From contig DATLBC010000091.1 in assembly GCA_035527095.1 (NCBI GenBank), positions 1 to 30,109 of the forward strand: a stretch of DNA of 30,109 nucleotides. Reading direction: 5' to 3'. Numbering within the stretch: the stretch's first letter is position 1; the number at the start of each line of letters is the position of its first letter. Below the pieces are notes generated by a model that saw only the letters and a program-made list of their open reading frames with translations, searched no databases and had not been told where the DNA came from. Origin of the DNA: Sva-07 sp035527095. Lineage in GTDB: Bacteria > Actinomycetota > Acidimicrobiia > Acidimicrobiales > Ilumatobacteraceae. A program made the translations under genes and the position numbers. This document shows positions 23,023 through 30,109 of this stretch, piece after piece.

Positions 23023-24465
23023 ATGTCGCGACAGGTTGCCGCCGTTTTCGATCTCGATCGGACGCTGATCACATCGTCGTCGGCGACCGTGTTCCGCACA
23101 CACCTTGCGGAACACGGTCTCGGCGGTGCCCACGACTTGCCGCTCGTCGACGGGTTCACCAAGTTCTACGAGCAGTTCGGTGAGAACTGGTTGATGATGC
23201 AGCCGGCGCGATTGGCGAGCCGCGCGGCCAACGGATGGAGTGTCGCCACTGTCGATGCAGCCATGCAGGAGGCCGCCGATGAACTGGCCGGCCTGCTGTT
23301 GCCGGGCGCGGCCAAGGCGATCGAGGAGCACCGCGCGGCCGGTCGCCGTCTGGTGATGGCGACGACCTCGCCGATGGTGTTCGTCAAACCGTTCGCCGAC
23401 CGGCTCGGTTTCGACGGCGTGGTCGCCACCAAGTGGGAGCGCACCGTTGGGCCCGACGGCGACGAAGTGTTCACGGGCCGGATGTGCGGCGACTTCGTGT
23501 GGGGTCGTTCGAAGGCCGACGCTGTGGCGCACTGGGCGAGCGAACACGACGTCGACCTCGCCGGCTCGTGGGCCTACAGCGACAGCTACTTCGACGCTCC
23601 GCTGTTGGCCACGGTCGGCCATCCGGTGGTCGTCAACCCCGATCTCCAGTTGCGGATCGCGGCGACCATCCGTGGGTGGCCGGTCGTGCATTTCGACCGC
23701 TCCGACGGGGTGTCGAAGATCCTCGGCCGCGAACTGCAGGAGTGGGGTCGCCCGTTCATGCGCCAGGAGATCGTGACGCCGAACGCCCGCATCGAGTTCG
23801 AAGGCTTGGAGAACATCCCCGAGAGCGGCCCGGCGATCCTGGTGTTCAACCATCGCTCGTACTTCGACCCGATCGTGATGGGCCTCGTGATCGCCAAGAC
23901 CGGACGGAACGTCCGCGGGCTCGGCAAGAAGGAGGTGTTCGACGTCCCGCTCGTCGGGCGCCTGATGAAGGCCTCTGGTGGCATCCGGGTCGATCGCGGT
24001 ACCGGCTCCGACGAGCCCCTCGATGCGGCGATCGCAGCGGTCGAGGCCGGCGAGTTGTTGATGATTGCTCCCGAGGGGACCATCCCGCGCGGCCCGGCGT
24101 TCTTCGACCCGGTCCTGAAAGGGCGTTGGGGCGCTGCCCGAATCGCTGCGGCAACCGGCGCTCCGGTGATTCCGGTCGGGTTGTGGGGCACCGAGAAGGT
24201 GTGGCCGCGCCGATCCCGGCTTCCCAAGGTGTCGCTGACCGACCGGCCGGTCGTGACCGTCCAGGTCGGACGGCCGGTCAAACTGAAACACCGCAGCCCT
24301 GACGCCGACACCAAGAAGATCATGAAGGCGCTCACGGCGCAGCTGCCGGCCGAGGCGCGAGTTCAACGGATTCCGACGGCGGAGGAGTTGGCACTGACCT
24401 ACCCGCCCGGATATCACGGTGACCCCGACGCCGAGCTGGAACGCCGCCCCGGCACCGACACCTGA
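23023..24465 (+). CDS. HAD-IB phosphatase fused to 1-acylglycerol-3-phosphate acyltransferase
   Basis: 480 residues. The N-terminal ~230 form a SerB-like HAD hydrolase: VFDLDRTLI (nucleophile Asp10), MATTSPMVFV and AYSDSYFDAPLL (motif IV). The C-terminal half is a PlsC acyltransferase with NHRSYFDP (NHX4D, His277 and Asp282) and EGTIPRG. The fusion could acylate lysophosphatidate and dephosphorylate a lipid phosphate, feeding diacylglycerol to storage-lipid synthesis. The next gene, a wax ester synthase/DGAT, starts 31 bp downstream, which supports that. Its start is ATG at 23023, with a -10 hexamer seven bases upstream. The true HAD substrate is not known. Confidence 0.9.
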   Translation: MSRQVAAVFDLDRTLITSSSATVFRTHLAEHGLGGAHDLPLVDGFTKFYEQFGENWLMMQPARLASRAANGWSVATVDAAMQEAADELAGLLLPGAAKAIEEHRAAGRRLVMATTSPMVFVKPFADRLGFDGVVATKWERTVGPDGDEVFTGRMCGDFVWGRSKADAVAHWASEHDVDLAGSWAYSDSYFDAPLLATVGHPVVVNPDLQLRIAATIRGWPVVHFDRSDGVSKILGRELQEWGRPFMRQEIVTPNARIEFEGLENIPESGPAILVFNHRSYFDPIVMGLVIAKTGRNVRGLGKKEVFDVPLVGRLMKASGGIRVDRGTGSDEPLDAAIAAVEAGELLMIAPEGTIPRGPAFFDPVLKGRWGAARIAAATGAPVIPVGLWGTEKVWPRRSRLPKVSLTDRPVVTVQVGRPVKLKHRSPDADTKKIMKALTAQLPAEARVQRIPTAEELALTYPPGYHGDPDAELERRPGTDT

Positions 24466-24496
24466 CGCACCGATCACCCGACGAATCGAGACGACC

Positions 24497-25957
24497 ATGG
24501 CCGAGACCCGAGAGCGCGAGACACGATTCAGCGAACGCATGTCCGACCACGAAGCACTGATGTGGAACGTGGAGAAGGACCCGTGGCTGAATCCGAGCGG
24601 CGCGTCGGTCACGGTGTTGGAGGGTTCGATCGACGCCGAGCACTTCCGGCGCACGATGCGCCGAGCGGTCGCCAAGATCCCACGGCTGTACGAGCGGGTC
24701 GTGCCCGGCCTGGGGCGACTCGCGCCGCCTGCATGGGTACCCGATCCCGAGTTCGATGTCGACTTCCACGTCCGCCACGTGCGACTCGCTAAGCCGGGCA
24801 CCGAACGGCAGTTGTTCGATCTCGCCGCCCAGCTCTACCAGGAGCCGCTCGACCGCACCCGTCCGCTGTGGCGTTTCGTGCTGATCGACGGCGTGAAGGG
24901 CGGCCGTTCGGCGATCTGGGCGATCGTGCATCACGCCGTCAGCGATGGCATCGGCCAGTTGCGGATGGCCGAGATGTACCAGCAGCTCGAGCCCGATGCT
25001 CCGATGCCCGACGACATCGACCTCGAAACGATCGTTGCCGAGGCGGTCGAGTCCCATCACGCGAAGCAGCTCGGTGGCGACTTGACCGACGGGTTCCCGA
25101 CGGCTGTCGGGCAGTCGCTGGCCCACCTGGTCCGGCGCCAGCTCGGGGTCGCCCGCCGGGTTGCCGGCGAGGTCGTGATCTGGCCCGCCGATCCGCAGCG
25201 GGCCAGGGACTCGATTGAAGGCGTCGTCGAAATGGTGTCGTCGACGCTCGGCGCCCTCACGGGGTCGGGCAACGAGGTCGAGGGCGGGTCGCCGCTGTGG
25301 AAGGAGCGGTCGCGTCATCGTCACCTCGAGCATGTCTCGGTCCCGCTCGACGAACTGAAGGCGGCGGCAAAACGAACCGGCGCGACCGTCAACGACGTCT
25401 TCCTTGCCGGAATGGTCGAAGGGTCGGTGCGCTACCACGCCGACCGCGACCTCGAGGTCGATGCATTCAACACGAGCTTCGTGCTGAGTACCCGCCATGA
25501 CAGTGCGATCGGGGGCAACTCGTTCACACCGGTCCCGGTGCAGGTGCCGGGCGCCTCGATGCCGCTCGCCGAGCGTGTGGCCGACATCCACACCCGTCTC
25601 GCCGAGAAGCGCGAAGCGATGGAGCACAGCGGTGCAGGGATGAGCGCGTTGTCCGGGGTGGCCAACTGGCTACCGACGTCGGTGATCACCAGCGCCGCAC
25701 GGGCTGCGGCAGCCAAGATCGACTTCGCCACGTCGAACCTACGTGGAGCGCCCATTCCGCTGTACGTGTCCGGCGCCAAGGTGCTGTACATCGTCACGAT
25801 GGGCCCAGTGGCCGGCACGGCCTGCAATGCCACAGCGTTGAGCTATGAGAACAGCTTCGACATCGGCCTCTTCATCGATCCGACAGCGATCGACGCGCCC
25901 GGCGACTTCCGCGACGCGGTCGACGCGGCCTTCAGCGACATCCTCACGCTCGCATGA
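24497..25957 (+). CDS. Wax ester synthase / diacylglycerol acyltransferase (WS/DGAT)
   Basis: 486 residues. The catalytic motif HHAVSDG (HHxxxDG, His145-His146 to Asp150) is intact, preceded by PLDRTRPLWRFVLIDG. Later segments VNDVFLAGMVEGSVRYH and NLRGAPIPLYVSGAKVLYIVTMGPVAGT match the C-terminal domain of bacterial WS/DGATs, which acylate diacylglycerol or fatty alcohols at the inner membrane or lipid body. The start is uncertain: ATG 24497 lacks a ribosome-binding site, and ATG 24539 would give the family-like MSDHEALMWNVEKDP opening. Likely in one unit with the upstream phosphatase-acyltransferase. Confidence 0.9.
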   Translation: MAETRERETRFSERMSDHEALMWNVEKDPWLNPSGASVTVLEGSIDAEHFRRTMRRAVAKIPRLYERVVPGLGRLAPPAWVPDPEFDVDFHVRHVRLAKPGTERQLFDLAAQLYQEPLDRTRPLWRFVLIDGVKGGRSAIWAIVHHAVSDGIGQLRMAEMYQQLEPDAPMPDDIDLETIVAEAVESHHAKQLGGDLTDGFPTAVGQSLAHLVRRQLGVARRVAGEVVIWPADPQRARDSIEGVVEMVSSTLGALTGSGNEVEGGSPLWKERSRHRHLEHVSVPLDELKAAAKRTGATVNDVFLAGMVEGSVRYHADRDLEVDAFNTSFVLSTRHDSAIGGNSFTPVPVQVPGASMPLAERVADIHTRLAEKREAMEHSGAGMSALSGVANWLPTSVITSAARAAAAKIDFATSNLRGAPIPLYVSGAKVLYIVTMGPVAGTACNATALSYENSFDIGLFIDPTAIDAPGDFRDAVDAAFSDILTLA

Positions 25958-25992
25958 GGTGCCCGGTGCGGCATCGCTGACGACCTGGCGAA

Positions 25993-25998
25993 TATGGT
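25993..25998 (+). promoter_or_regulatory. -10 box for a leaderless transcript
   Basis: TATGGT, then seven bases, then ATG at 26006. It supports that start over an in-frame alternative four codons upstream, whose ATG lies inside the hexamer. Confidence 0.6.
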
Positions 25999-26005
25999 CG
26001 CCGGG

Positions 26006-26857
26006 ATGCACGTCTCGCAGCTCTGGCGCTATCCGGTCAAGTCGATGGTCGGCGGTCGCACGGAATCGGTCGAACTCGACGAGCTCGGGATCGTCGGCGA
26101 CCGCACCTGGGCGGTGCGAGATCTCGAACGTGGCGGAATTCGCGGCGCCAAGAAGATCGGCTCGCTGATGCGTCTTGCGGCGAGTGACGTCGACGACGGC
26201 CAGGTCGAGATCACACTGCCGGACGGCTCGACGGTGCGCACGACGGATCCTGACGTGGACGCCCGGGTGAGCTCGGCTCTCGACCATCGAGTGCGGCTCG
26301 AGCGGCTGCGTCCGGCCGACGACCTCGACCACTACCGGCGCGGCGCGCCGGACTCCGACGATGTCGTCGCCGAGCTGCGTGGGATCTTCGGACGCGACGA
26401 GAACGAGCCGTTCCCCGACTTCTCGATCTTTCCGCCGAGTATCGCCGAATTCGAGTCACCGCCGGGCACCTACTACGACGCGTTCCCGCTGATGGTGATG
26501 ACGGAGGCGGCGCTTGCGGCTCTCGCTATGGCGTTGCCCGACTCGAGCGTCGACATCCGCAGATTCCGGCCGTCGTTCGTGGTCGACACGGAAGGCGATG
26601 CGGCCGACTTGGCGATGCCCGGGCATCCCGAGTTCGACTGGAGCGGCCGGCGGGCGACCGTCGGAACGGCCACGGTGGAGTTCGGTGCACCATGTCCTCG
26701 CTGTGTGATGGTGACGCACGAGATCAGCGACGAGGTCCCGGCCGACCGGGCGGTGCTGCGTCACATCGTGCGCGACCTCGACCAGAACCTGGGCATCTAC
26801 GCAACGGTGGTGACGCCCGGCGTCGTTCGCGCCGGCGACGCCATGACGTTCGTGTGA
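26006..26857 (+). CDS. MOSC domain protein (N-terminal beta-barrel + MOSC)
   Basis: 283 residues. MHVSQLWRYPVKSMVGGRTESVELDELGIVGDRTWAVRD is the MOSC_N beta-barrel opening. The C-terminal half has RRFRPSFVVDTEG and FGAPCPRCVMVT, holding the conserved cysteine that in MOSC/mARC proteins ligates molybdenum cofactor. Members reduce N-hydroxylated compounds or carry sulfur. No electron-transfer partner (2Fe-2S or cytochrome b5) is fused or adjacent, so the reaction is unknown. It is convergent with a methyltransferase gene only 19 bp away. Confidence 0.88.
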   Translation: MHVSQLWRYPVKSMVGGRTESVELDELGIVGDRTWAVRDLERGGIRGAKKIGSLMRLAASDVDDGQVEITLPDGSTVRTTDPDVDARVSSALDHRVRLERLRPADDLDHYRRGAPDSDDVVAELRGIFGRDENEPFPDFSIFPPSIAEFESPPGTYYDAFPLMVMTEAALAALAMALPDSSVDIRRFRPSFVVDTEGDAADLAMPGHPEFDWSGRRATVGTATVEFGAPCPRCVMVTHEISDEVPADRAVLRHIVRDLDQNLGIYATVVTPGVVRAGDAMTFV

Positions 26858-26876
26858 GCACGAACGGCGCCGAAGC

Positions 26877-27494
26877 TCAGCGAGGCCGCGCCACTCCCCA
26901 CGAGTGGTACGACGCGACTCTGGCGCCGGGGAGGTAGGCCGACTCGACCTCGACGAGTTCGAAGCCGGCCGATTCGATCAGCGTCGGGATCGGCCGGATG
27001 ATGTGGCAGCCGCCGGCCAGGCGCGTCCAGACCGGATCGATCCGATGTTGCCACCGCCGCACCGATTCGTCGGGGGATTCGCCGTGCTCGGAGAAGAGCA
27101 GCTGGCCTTCGGGTTTCAGCACCCGTCGCATCTGGGCCAGGGCTCGTTCCCAGTCGGCAATCGAGCACAGCGTGTACGTGAGCACGATCGTGTCGGCGCT
27201 GTCGTCGTCGAGCGGGATCTCCTCGCCCGGGAGATCGAGCCACCGCACGTCGAGGTCGGTTGCGGCCAGCGCAGGCGCCGCCTTCCGACGCATCCCGTCC
27301 GACGGTTCGAGCCCCCACACCCATTCGACGGCGGCGCGGTCGTAGAACGGCAGGTTCAGCCCAGGACCCATCCCGACCTCGAGCACCCGACCTGTTGCGC
27401 GAGGAACGACCTTGCGACGCTGTTTGGCGACATCGCCGCTCCCGCAGGCGACGGCAACGATGTGAGGCAGGACGTAGGTGTCGTAGATCCCCAT
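26877..27494 (-). CDS. Class I SAM-dependent methyltransferase (METTL7/UbiE-like)
   Basis: 205 residues. Motif I is GRVLEVGMGPGLNLPFY, with motif II GLEPSDGMRRKA and post-motif VLTYTLCSIADWERALAQMRRVLKPEGQLLFSEHG. These, with the N-terminal YDTYVLPHIV and the late GGCHIIRPIPTLIESAGF, are typical of a small family close to phospholipid or alkyl-thiol methyltransferases (METTL7-like). The substrate is not predictable. Its ATG at 27494 has GAGACT six bases upstream and no Shine-Dalgarno, which would fit leaderless expression weakly. Confidence 0.85.
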   Translation of the reverse strand: MGIYDTYVLPHIVAVACGSGDVAKQRRKVVPRATGRVLEVGMGPGLNLPFYDRAAVEWVWGLEPSDGMRRKAAPALAATDLDVRWLDLPGEEIPLDDDSADTIVLTYTLCSIADWERALAQMRRVLKPEGQLLFSEHGESPDESVRRWQHRIDPVWTRLAGGCHIIRPIPTLIESAGFELVEVESAYLPGARVASYHSWGVARPR

Positions 27495-27548
27495 CGCCCC
27501 AGTCTCTCAGGCGTTCGCGCACACGCGCGGCTCGACTCGGCGGGCGAC

Positions 27549-28016
27549 CTACGCCGCCGAAGGGTACGAGCGGGTCATCACGAGGTCGCCGAGGCGCACC
27601 ACGACGGTGCCGACGGGGTACGTCGAGCAGACCTCGTGGATGCAGTCGAGGTGTTCGTCGATGATCGACTCGATCAGGTCGTCGACGTCGCCGTCGGGAT
27701 CGAATTCGACGTCGCCGATCGGCGATGCGGCTCGCTCGCGGGCGGCGTCCTCGAACAGGTCGACCCAGCCGGTGCGATCGAGCCAGTCGAACACTGCGTC
27801 GCGCAGATCCTCTTCGGTGACACCGGGACGGTCGACGATCATCGCCGTGGTGGTCGCGAAGCCGCTGGCGAGGCCCGGAAAGCCCCGATTGCATCCACAA
27901 CGCTCGCCCGAAGCGCATTCCGCAACGAGCGGCGTGACCAGCTCGCCCTCGACGGTGAAGCCGTAGTCGCCGGGGGTGGTGCCCTGCAGCTCGTTCGTGG
28001 CGATCAGTACCAACAT
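27549..28016 (-). CDS. Conserved protein of unknown function
   Basis: 155 residues, acidic, no signal peptide or membrane segment. It has a cysteine-containing element CASGERCGCNRGFPGL followed by SGFATTTAMIVDR, and a C-terminal HLDCIHEVCSTYPVGTVVVRLGDLVMTRS. The CGC-x-RGF element is familiar from small actinobacterial proteins of unknown role, and the four clustered cysteines could bind a metal. The ATG at 28016 has a good GAGGAG six bases upstream, so this gene is leadered, unlike many of its neighbours. No function can be proposed. Confidence 0.7.
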   Translation of the reverse strand: MLVLIATNELQGTTPGDYGFTVEGELVTPLVAECASGERCGCNRGFPGLASGFATTTAMIVDRPGVTEEDLRDAVFDWLDRTGWVDLFEDAARERAASPIGDVEFDPDGDVDDLIESIIDEHLDCIHEVCSTYPVGTVVVRLGDLVMTRSYPSAA

Positions 28017-28102
28017 CGTGTACTCCTCGTGGCGCTCGTGCCACCCGGCGGGTGGCGTTGTCTGAGAGCAGTGTGAACGAGGGGTGTGGCACAGTTGACC
28101 CG

Positions 28103-28540
28103 ATGCCGTATCGCCACGTCCAAGCTGCGCCGATGATGTATCTGATCTCCGTGCTCGGCGTCGCCGGCGCCGTGATCGGATTCGGTCGACGAGATGACCT
28201 CGGCGGTGGCTTCTGGGTGTACCAGGCGGCGATGATGCTCCTGATCGTCACCGGGGTGGTGATCGCTCGCCTGACGGTGGTCGTCGATGACCGGACGGTG
28301 ACCACGTCGTTCGGGTGGGGATGGCCGAACCGCGAGATCGCCCTCGCCGACGTCGCCGCGGTCAGTCATGTCCGCAACAGCTGGTGGTACGGCTGGGGTC
28401 TCCGACGGGTGGCACGGGGCTGGATGTACAACAACTCCGGCCGTGACGCAATCGAACTCACCCTTCGTTCGGGCAAGGTGTTCCGGGTCGGCACCGACGA
28501 ACCGACCGAACTGCTGACTGCGATCAACCGGGCCCGCTGA
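28103..28540 (+). CDS. Small membrane protein with bacterial PH-like domain
   Basis: 145 residues. Two hydrophobic segments near the N-terminus (MMYLISVLGVAGAVIGF and YQAAMMLLIVTGVVIARLTVV) precede a beta-rich domain (VDDRTVTTSFGWGWPNREIALADVAAVS, DAIELTLRSGKVFRVGTDEPTELLTAI) that has the layout of bacterial PH / DUF304-like domains. These often sit in the cytoplasmic membrane with the PH part in the cytosol. The ATG at 28103 is chosen over an earlier in-frame start because the helices begin there; CACAGT lies seven bases upstream. The function is unknown. Confidence 0.7.
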   Translation: MPYRHVQAAPMMYLISVLGVAGAVIGFGRRDDLGGGFWVYQAAMMLLIVTGVVIARLTVVVDDRTVTTSFGWGWPNREIALADVAAVSHVRNSWWYGWGLRRVARGWMYNNSGRDAIELTLRSGKVFRVGTDEPTELLTAINRAR

Positions 28541-28568
28541 TGGCCGGCGGTTCGCCTTGACCGACGGG

Positions 28569-28615
28569 ATCTCGGTGGTATGAGTCCCGGAACGCGAGAC
28601 TCAGGACGCCGAGAT
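28569..28615. terminator. Two-tier hairpin at a convergent junction
   Basis: Outer stem ATCTCGG (28569-28575) with CCGAGAT (28609-28615) and inner stem TGAGTC (28581-28586) with GACTCA (28598-28603), separated by symmetric 5-base internal loops. It overlaps the stop codon of the minus-strand methyltransferase and could terminate both genes. Confidence 0.5.
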
Positions 28616-29230
28616 TGCGTGGCGGGCCCACACCGCGTAGAGCGGATCGCCTCGCACACCCGGATTGCGCAGCTGCACCGTTGGCGCATCGAAGCCGGCG
28701 GTGAGTTCGAAGTACTCACTCACGATGTTGCAGTGGCCCTCGTCGTTCGTCGACAGCCATCCGCGGATCGCCTTGGTGGGGAAACACCGGTTCGAGAACG
28801 TACAGACGAACACGCCGCCAGGACGTAGCACGCGTGCGGCCTCGGCGAAGACTTCGAGAGGTCGAGTGAGATAGTCGACGGACACACAACAGGTGATCGC
28901 GTCGAACGATGCGCCGTCGAAGGGGAGCACCGGATCGACGTTCAGGTCGTGAACGAACCACTCGTCAGCCGCTTCGTTGGCTGCCAGCTCCGTCGCGTTC
29001 ATCCCGAGCGCCACCAACCGTTGCGGCGGCGCCGAGAAGTGGGAGATCCATGACGAACAGAGGTCGAGGACGTCACCGGTGAGTTCGAGCTCGTCGTACA
29101 GGTCGGTCACTGCGGCGATCGCCCCGTCGTCGATGTGGGTGACCAGTCGATCCGGGGCATAGAAGATCGCGTCGGGCGATTCGTCGGCACGATCGAAGAA
29201 GCTGGGCGGGAGGACGTGCTCGTTCGCCAT
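28601..29230 (-). CDS. Class I SAM-dependent methyltransferase
   Basis: 209 residues. The SAM region is ELTGDVLDLCSSWISHFSAPPQRLVALGMNATELAAN, followed by PFDGASFDAITCCVSVDYLTRPLEVFAEAARVLRPGGVFVCTFSNRCFP, a standard methyltransferase motif IV-VI block. The unusual DLCSSWISH in place of a Gly-rich motif I is shared by a small group of related proteins. The substrate is not known. ATG at 29230 has TACGGT seven bases upstream, indicating leaderless expression. It is convergent with the PH-like membrane protein. Confidence 0.85.
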   Translation of the reverse strand: MANEHVLPPSFFDRADESPDAIFYAPDRLVTHIDDGAIAAVTDLYDELELTGDVLDLCSSWISHFSAPPQRLVALGMNATELAANEAADEWFVHDLNVDPVLPFDGASFDAITCCVSVDYLTRPLEVFAEAARVLRPGGVFVCTFSNRCFPTKAIRGWLSTNDEGHCNIVSEYFELTAGFDAPTVQLRNPGVRGDPLYAVWARHAISAS

Positions 29231-29237
29231 CGCCCGG

Positions 29238-29243
29238 ACCGTA
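29238..29243 (-). promoter_or_regulatory. -10 box for a leaderless transcript
   Basis: TACGGT, then seven bases, then the ATG of the methyltransferase at 29230. Confidence 0.55.
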
Positions 29244-29412
29244 CCGGCCGACGCTGCCGGGTGACACCGCCCAGGTCGTCGCAGTGGCGGCAGAACTCAA
29301 GGATGTTGCAGGATCGCCGGTCGTTTGCCGCATTGAGCGGTCGGACAGCTACTCAGCGGTGCGGCCAGGACGAAAGTCACATCGTTCGTGTCGAATTCGC
29401 CGTTCCGGCCTC

Positions 29413-29441
29413 TTGCCCCAGTGTTGATCGACATCTATGGT
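29413..29441 (+). promoter_or_regulatory. Candidate housekeeping promoter
   Basis: TTGCCC (29413-29418), 17 bases, TATGGT (29436-29441). RNA would begin near 29448, leaving a ~60-base leader before the secreted-protein gene. The rest of the 278-bp gap from 29231 shows only a weak sigma-28-like match (see findings). Confidence 0.45.
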
Positions 29442-29508
29442 CCCAGGGCGTGACGACTAACCCTCGGTGCGAACGACGCCCCGACATGAAGCGGCCTACG
29501 GAGGCGAC

Positions 29509-30109
29509 ATGAGTACACGAACTCGACGAAACATCGGAGCTGCCTTGGCGGCAGGACTGGCAATCGGAGGTGCCGTCGCCCTGACGTCGACGTCAGCGTC
29601 CGGTGCAGAAGAAGCTGACTTGTTCAACTATGACGCAACGCTCACGATCGATCTGGCGGAACGCGACGGTACGGTCCTGCTGGACGACAAAGTCGACAAC
29701 TCCAAAGACGACTCCGAGATCATCCAGACCGCAAACCCGTGTGCGGCCATCCTGCCCCTGAGCGGCGAGCTGCTGCAGTTCGTCGCCAACGACGGCGCCT
29801 CGAGCAACGACACTGTTCAAGTCAAAGATTCGGCGATGGGTATCCTGACGGGCAACACGAGTTGTGGAAGCTCTAATGCGAGAACCATCAACAAGAACGA
29901 ATCGTTGACGATCGAGCTCGGCCCCTACTTCGACTCCCTCGACGTGGTCGCAGAGTCGGTGACGCTGAAGTTCGATCGTTTCCAGCGCGGCGATCTCAAG
30001 GTCGGCTTCGATGGCGCCACCCCGACGGAGCCGGAGGGCGTCACCGGCTATCCCGGGGAACTCGTCCTGACGCCGAGTGGAGGTTTCACCAGTATGACGG
30101 TGACGTCGA
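29509..30109 (+). CDS. Secreted protein of unknown function, C-terminus off window
   Basis: The frame opens with ATG at 29509 and is still open at the window end (200 codons visible). GGAGG lies four bases before the ATG. The N-terminus MSTRTRRNIGAALAAGLAIG followed by GAVALTSTSASGAEEADLF is a clear Sec signal peptide with likely cleavage after SASGA or nearby. The mature part is Asp-, Thr- and Ser-rich and looks beta-sheet-like, with two cysteines (NPCAAI, TSCGSS) that may form a disulfide. No lipobox or known domain is recognised. Codon use includes more A/T-ending codons than its neighbours. An extracellular or surface structural role is inference. Confidence 0.75.
   Translation, partial: MSTRTRRNIGAALAAGLAIGGAVALTSTSASGAEEADLFNYDATLTIDLAERDGTVLLDDKVDNSKDDSEIIQTANPCAAILPLSGELLQFVANDGASSNDTVQVKDSAMGILTGNTSCGSSNARTINKNESLTIELGPYFDSLDVVAESVTLKFDRFQRGDLKVGFDGATPTEPEGVTGYPGELVLTPSGGFTSMTVTS

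Noticed and set aside
22795..24801. 668-codon minus-strand open frame
   Set aside because: Antisense to the phosphatase-acyltransferase gene, which has intact catalytic motifs on the plus strand.
29231..29508. Small RNA or extra small gene in the 278-bp gap
   Set aside because: The short open frame across it (29135-29512) starts inside the methyltransferase gene and lacks a ribosome-binding site or conserved features; only promoter-like elements are supported.

Overview
The window is high-GC, densely coding DNA with short gaps, many 4-base start/stop overlaps and frequent GTG starts. It looks like an actinobacterial chromosome. The gene types, and the many genes that seem to be transcribed without a leader, would fit the Acidimicrobiia (Ilumatobacter-like), but that placement is inference and no marker gene settles it. 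I see no tRNA, rRNA, CRISPR array, prophage or transposase. Almost everything is chromosomal metabolism.

Layout. (1) 1-2853, minus strand: an oxidative pentose phosphate operon, gnd-zwf, followed by an NAD(P)H-dependent FMN reductase cut by the window edge. (2) 2946-4869, minus: a WXG100-like small protein paired with a 546-residue helical protein of unknown function. (3) 4910-9140, minus: a thiamine salvage operon, TPP riboswitch - thiamine pyrophosphokinase - ThiB - ThiP - ThiQ, with every gene pair overlapping by four bases. (4) 9166-10795, minus: a TSUP/TauE-type anion exporter and a 3-mercaptopyruvate sulfurtransferase, divergent from an AcuI/YhdH-type acrylyl-CoA reductase (10830-11822, plus). 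(5) 11903-15864: a saccharopine-dehydrogenase-family gene divergent from a FAD amine oxidase and a class III aminotransferase, probably an amino acid or polyamine catabolic module. (6) 15986-17851, minus: a YbaY-type lipoprotein and a CHAD-CYTH fusion. (7) 17954-19626, plus: a zinc-ribbon thioredoxin (Trx2 type) translationally coupled to a fucose-isomerase-like protein. (8) 19686-20597, minus: an LLM-class flavin oxidoreductase. (9) 20798-22999, plus: a lipoprotein fusing a type I solute-binding domain, two peptidoglycan-binding repeats and a fasciclin domain, behind a candidate sigma-28/WhiG-type promoter. (10) 23023-25957, plus: a HAD phosphatase-acyltransferase fusion and a wax ester synthase/DGAT, a storage-lipid pair. 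(11) 26006-29230: a MOSC protein, two SAM methyltransferases, a conserved unknown and a small bacterial-PH membrane protein. (12) 29509-end: the start of a secreted protein.

The most striking results are regulatory and structural. At least eight genes have a TANNNT hexamer exactly 6-7 bases before the start codon and no Shine-Dalgarno in that gap, the signature of leaderless transcripts. Four of the five convergent gene junctions carry a palindrome; two of these carry tandem copies of one related ~30-bp element. A separate 42-bp palindromic repeat occurs twice inside coding DNA at the thiN-thiB junction. The best candidates for undescribed biology are the three-domain lipoprotein with its alternative-sigma promoter and the orphan WXG100-like pair.
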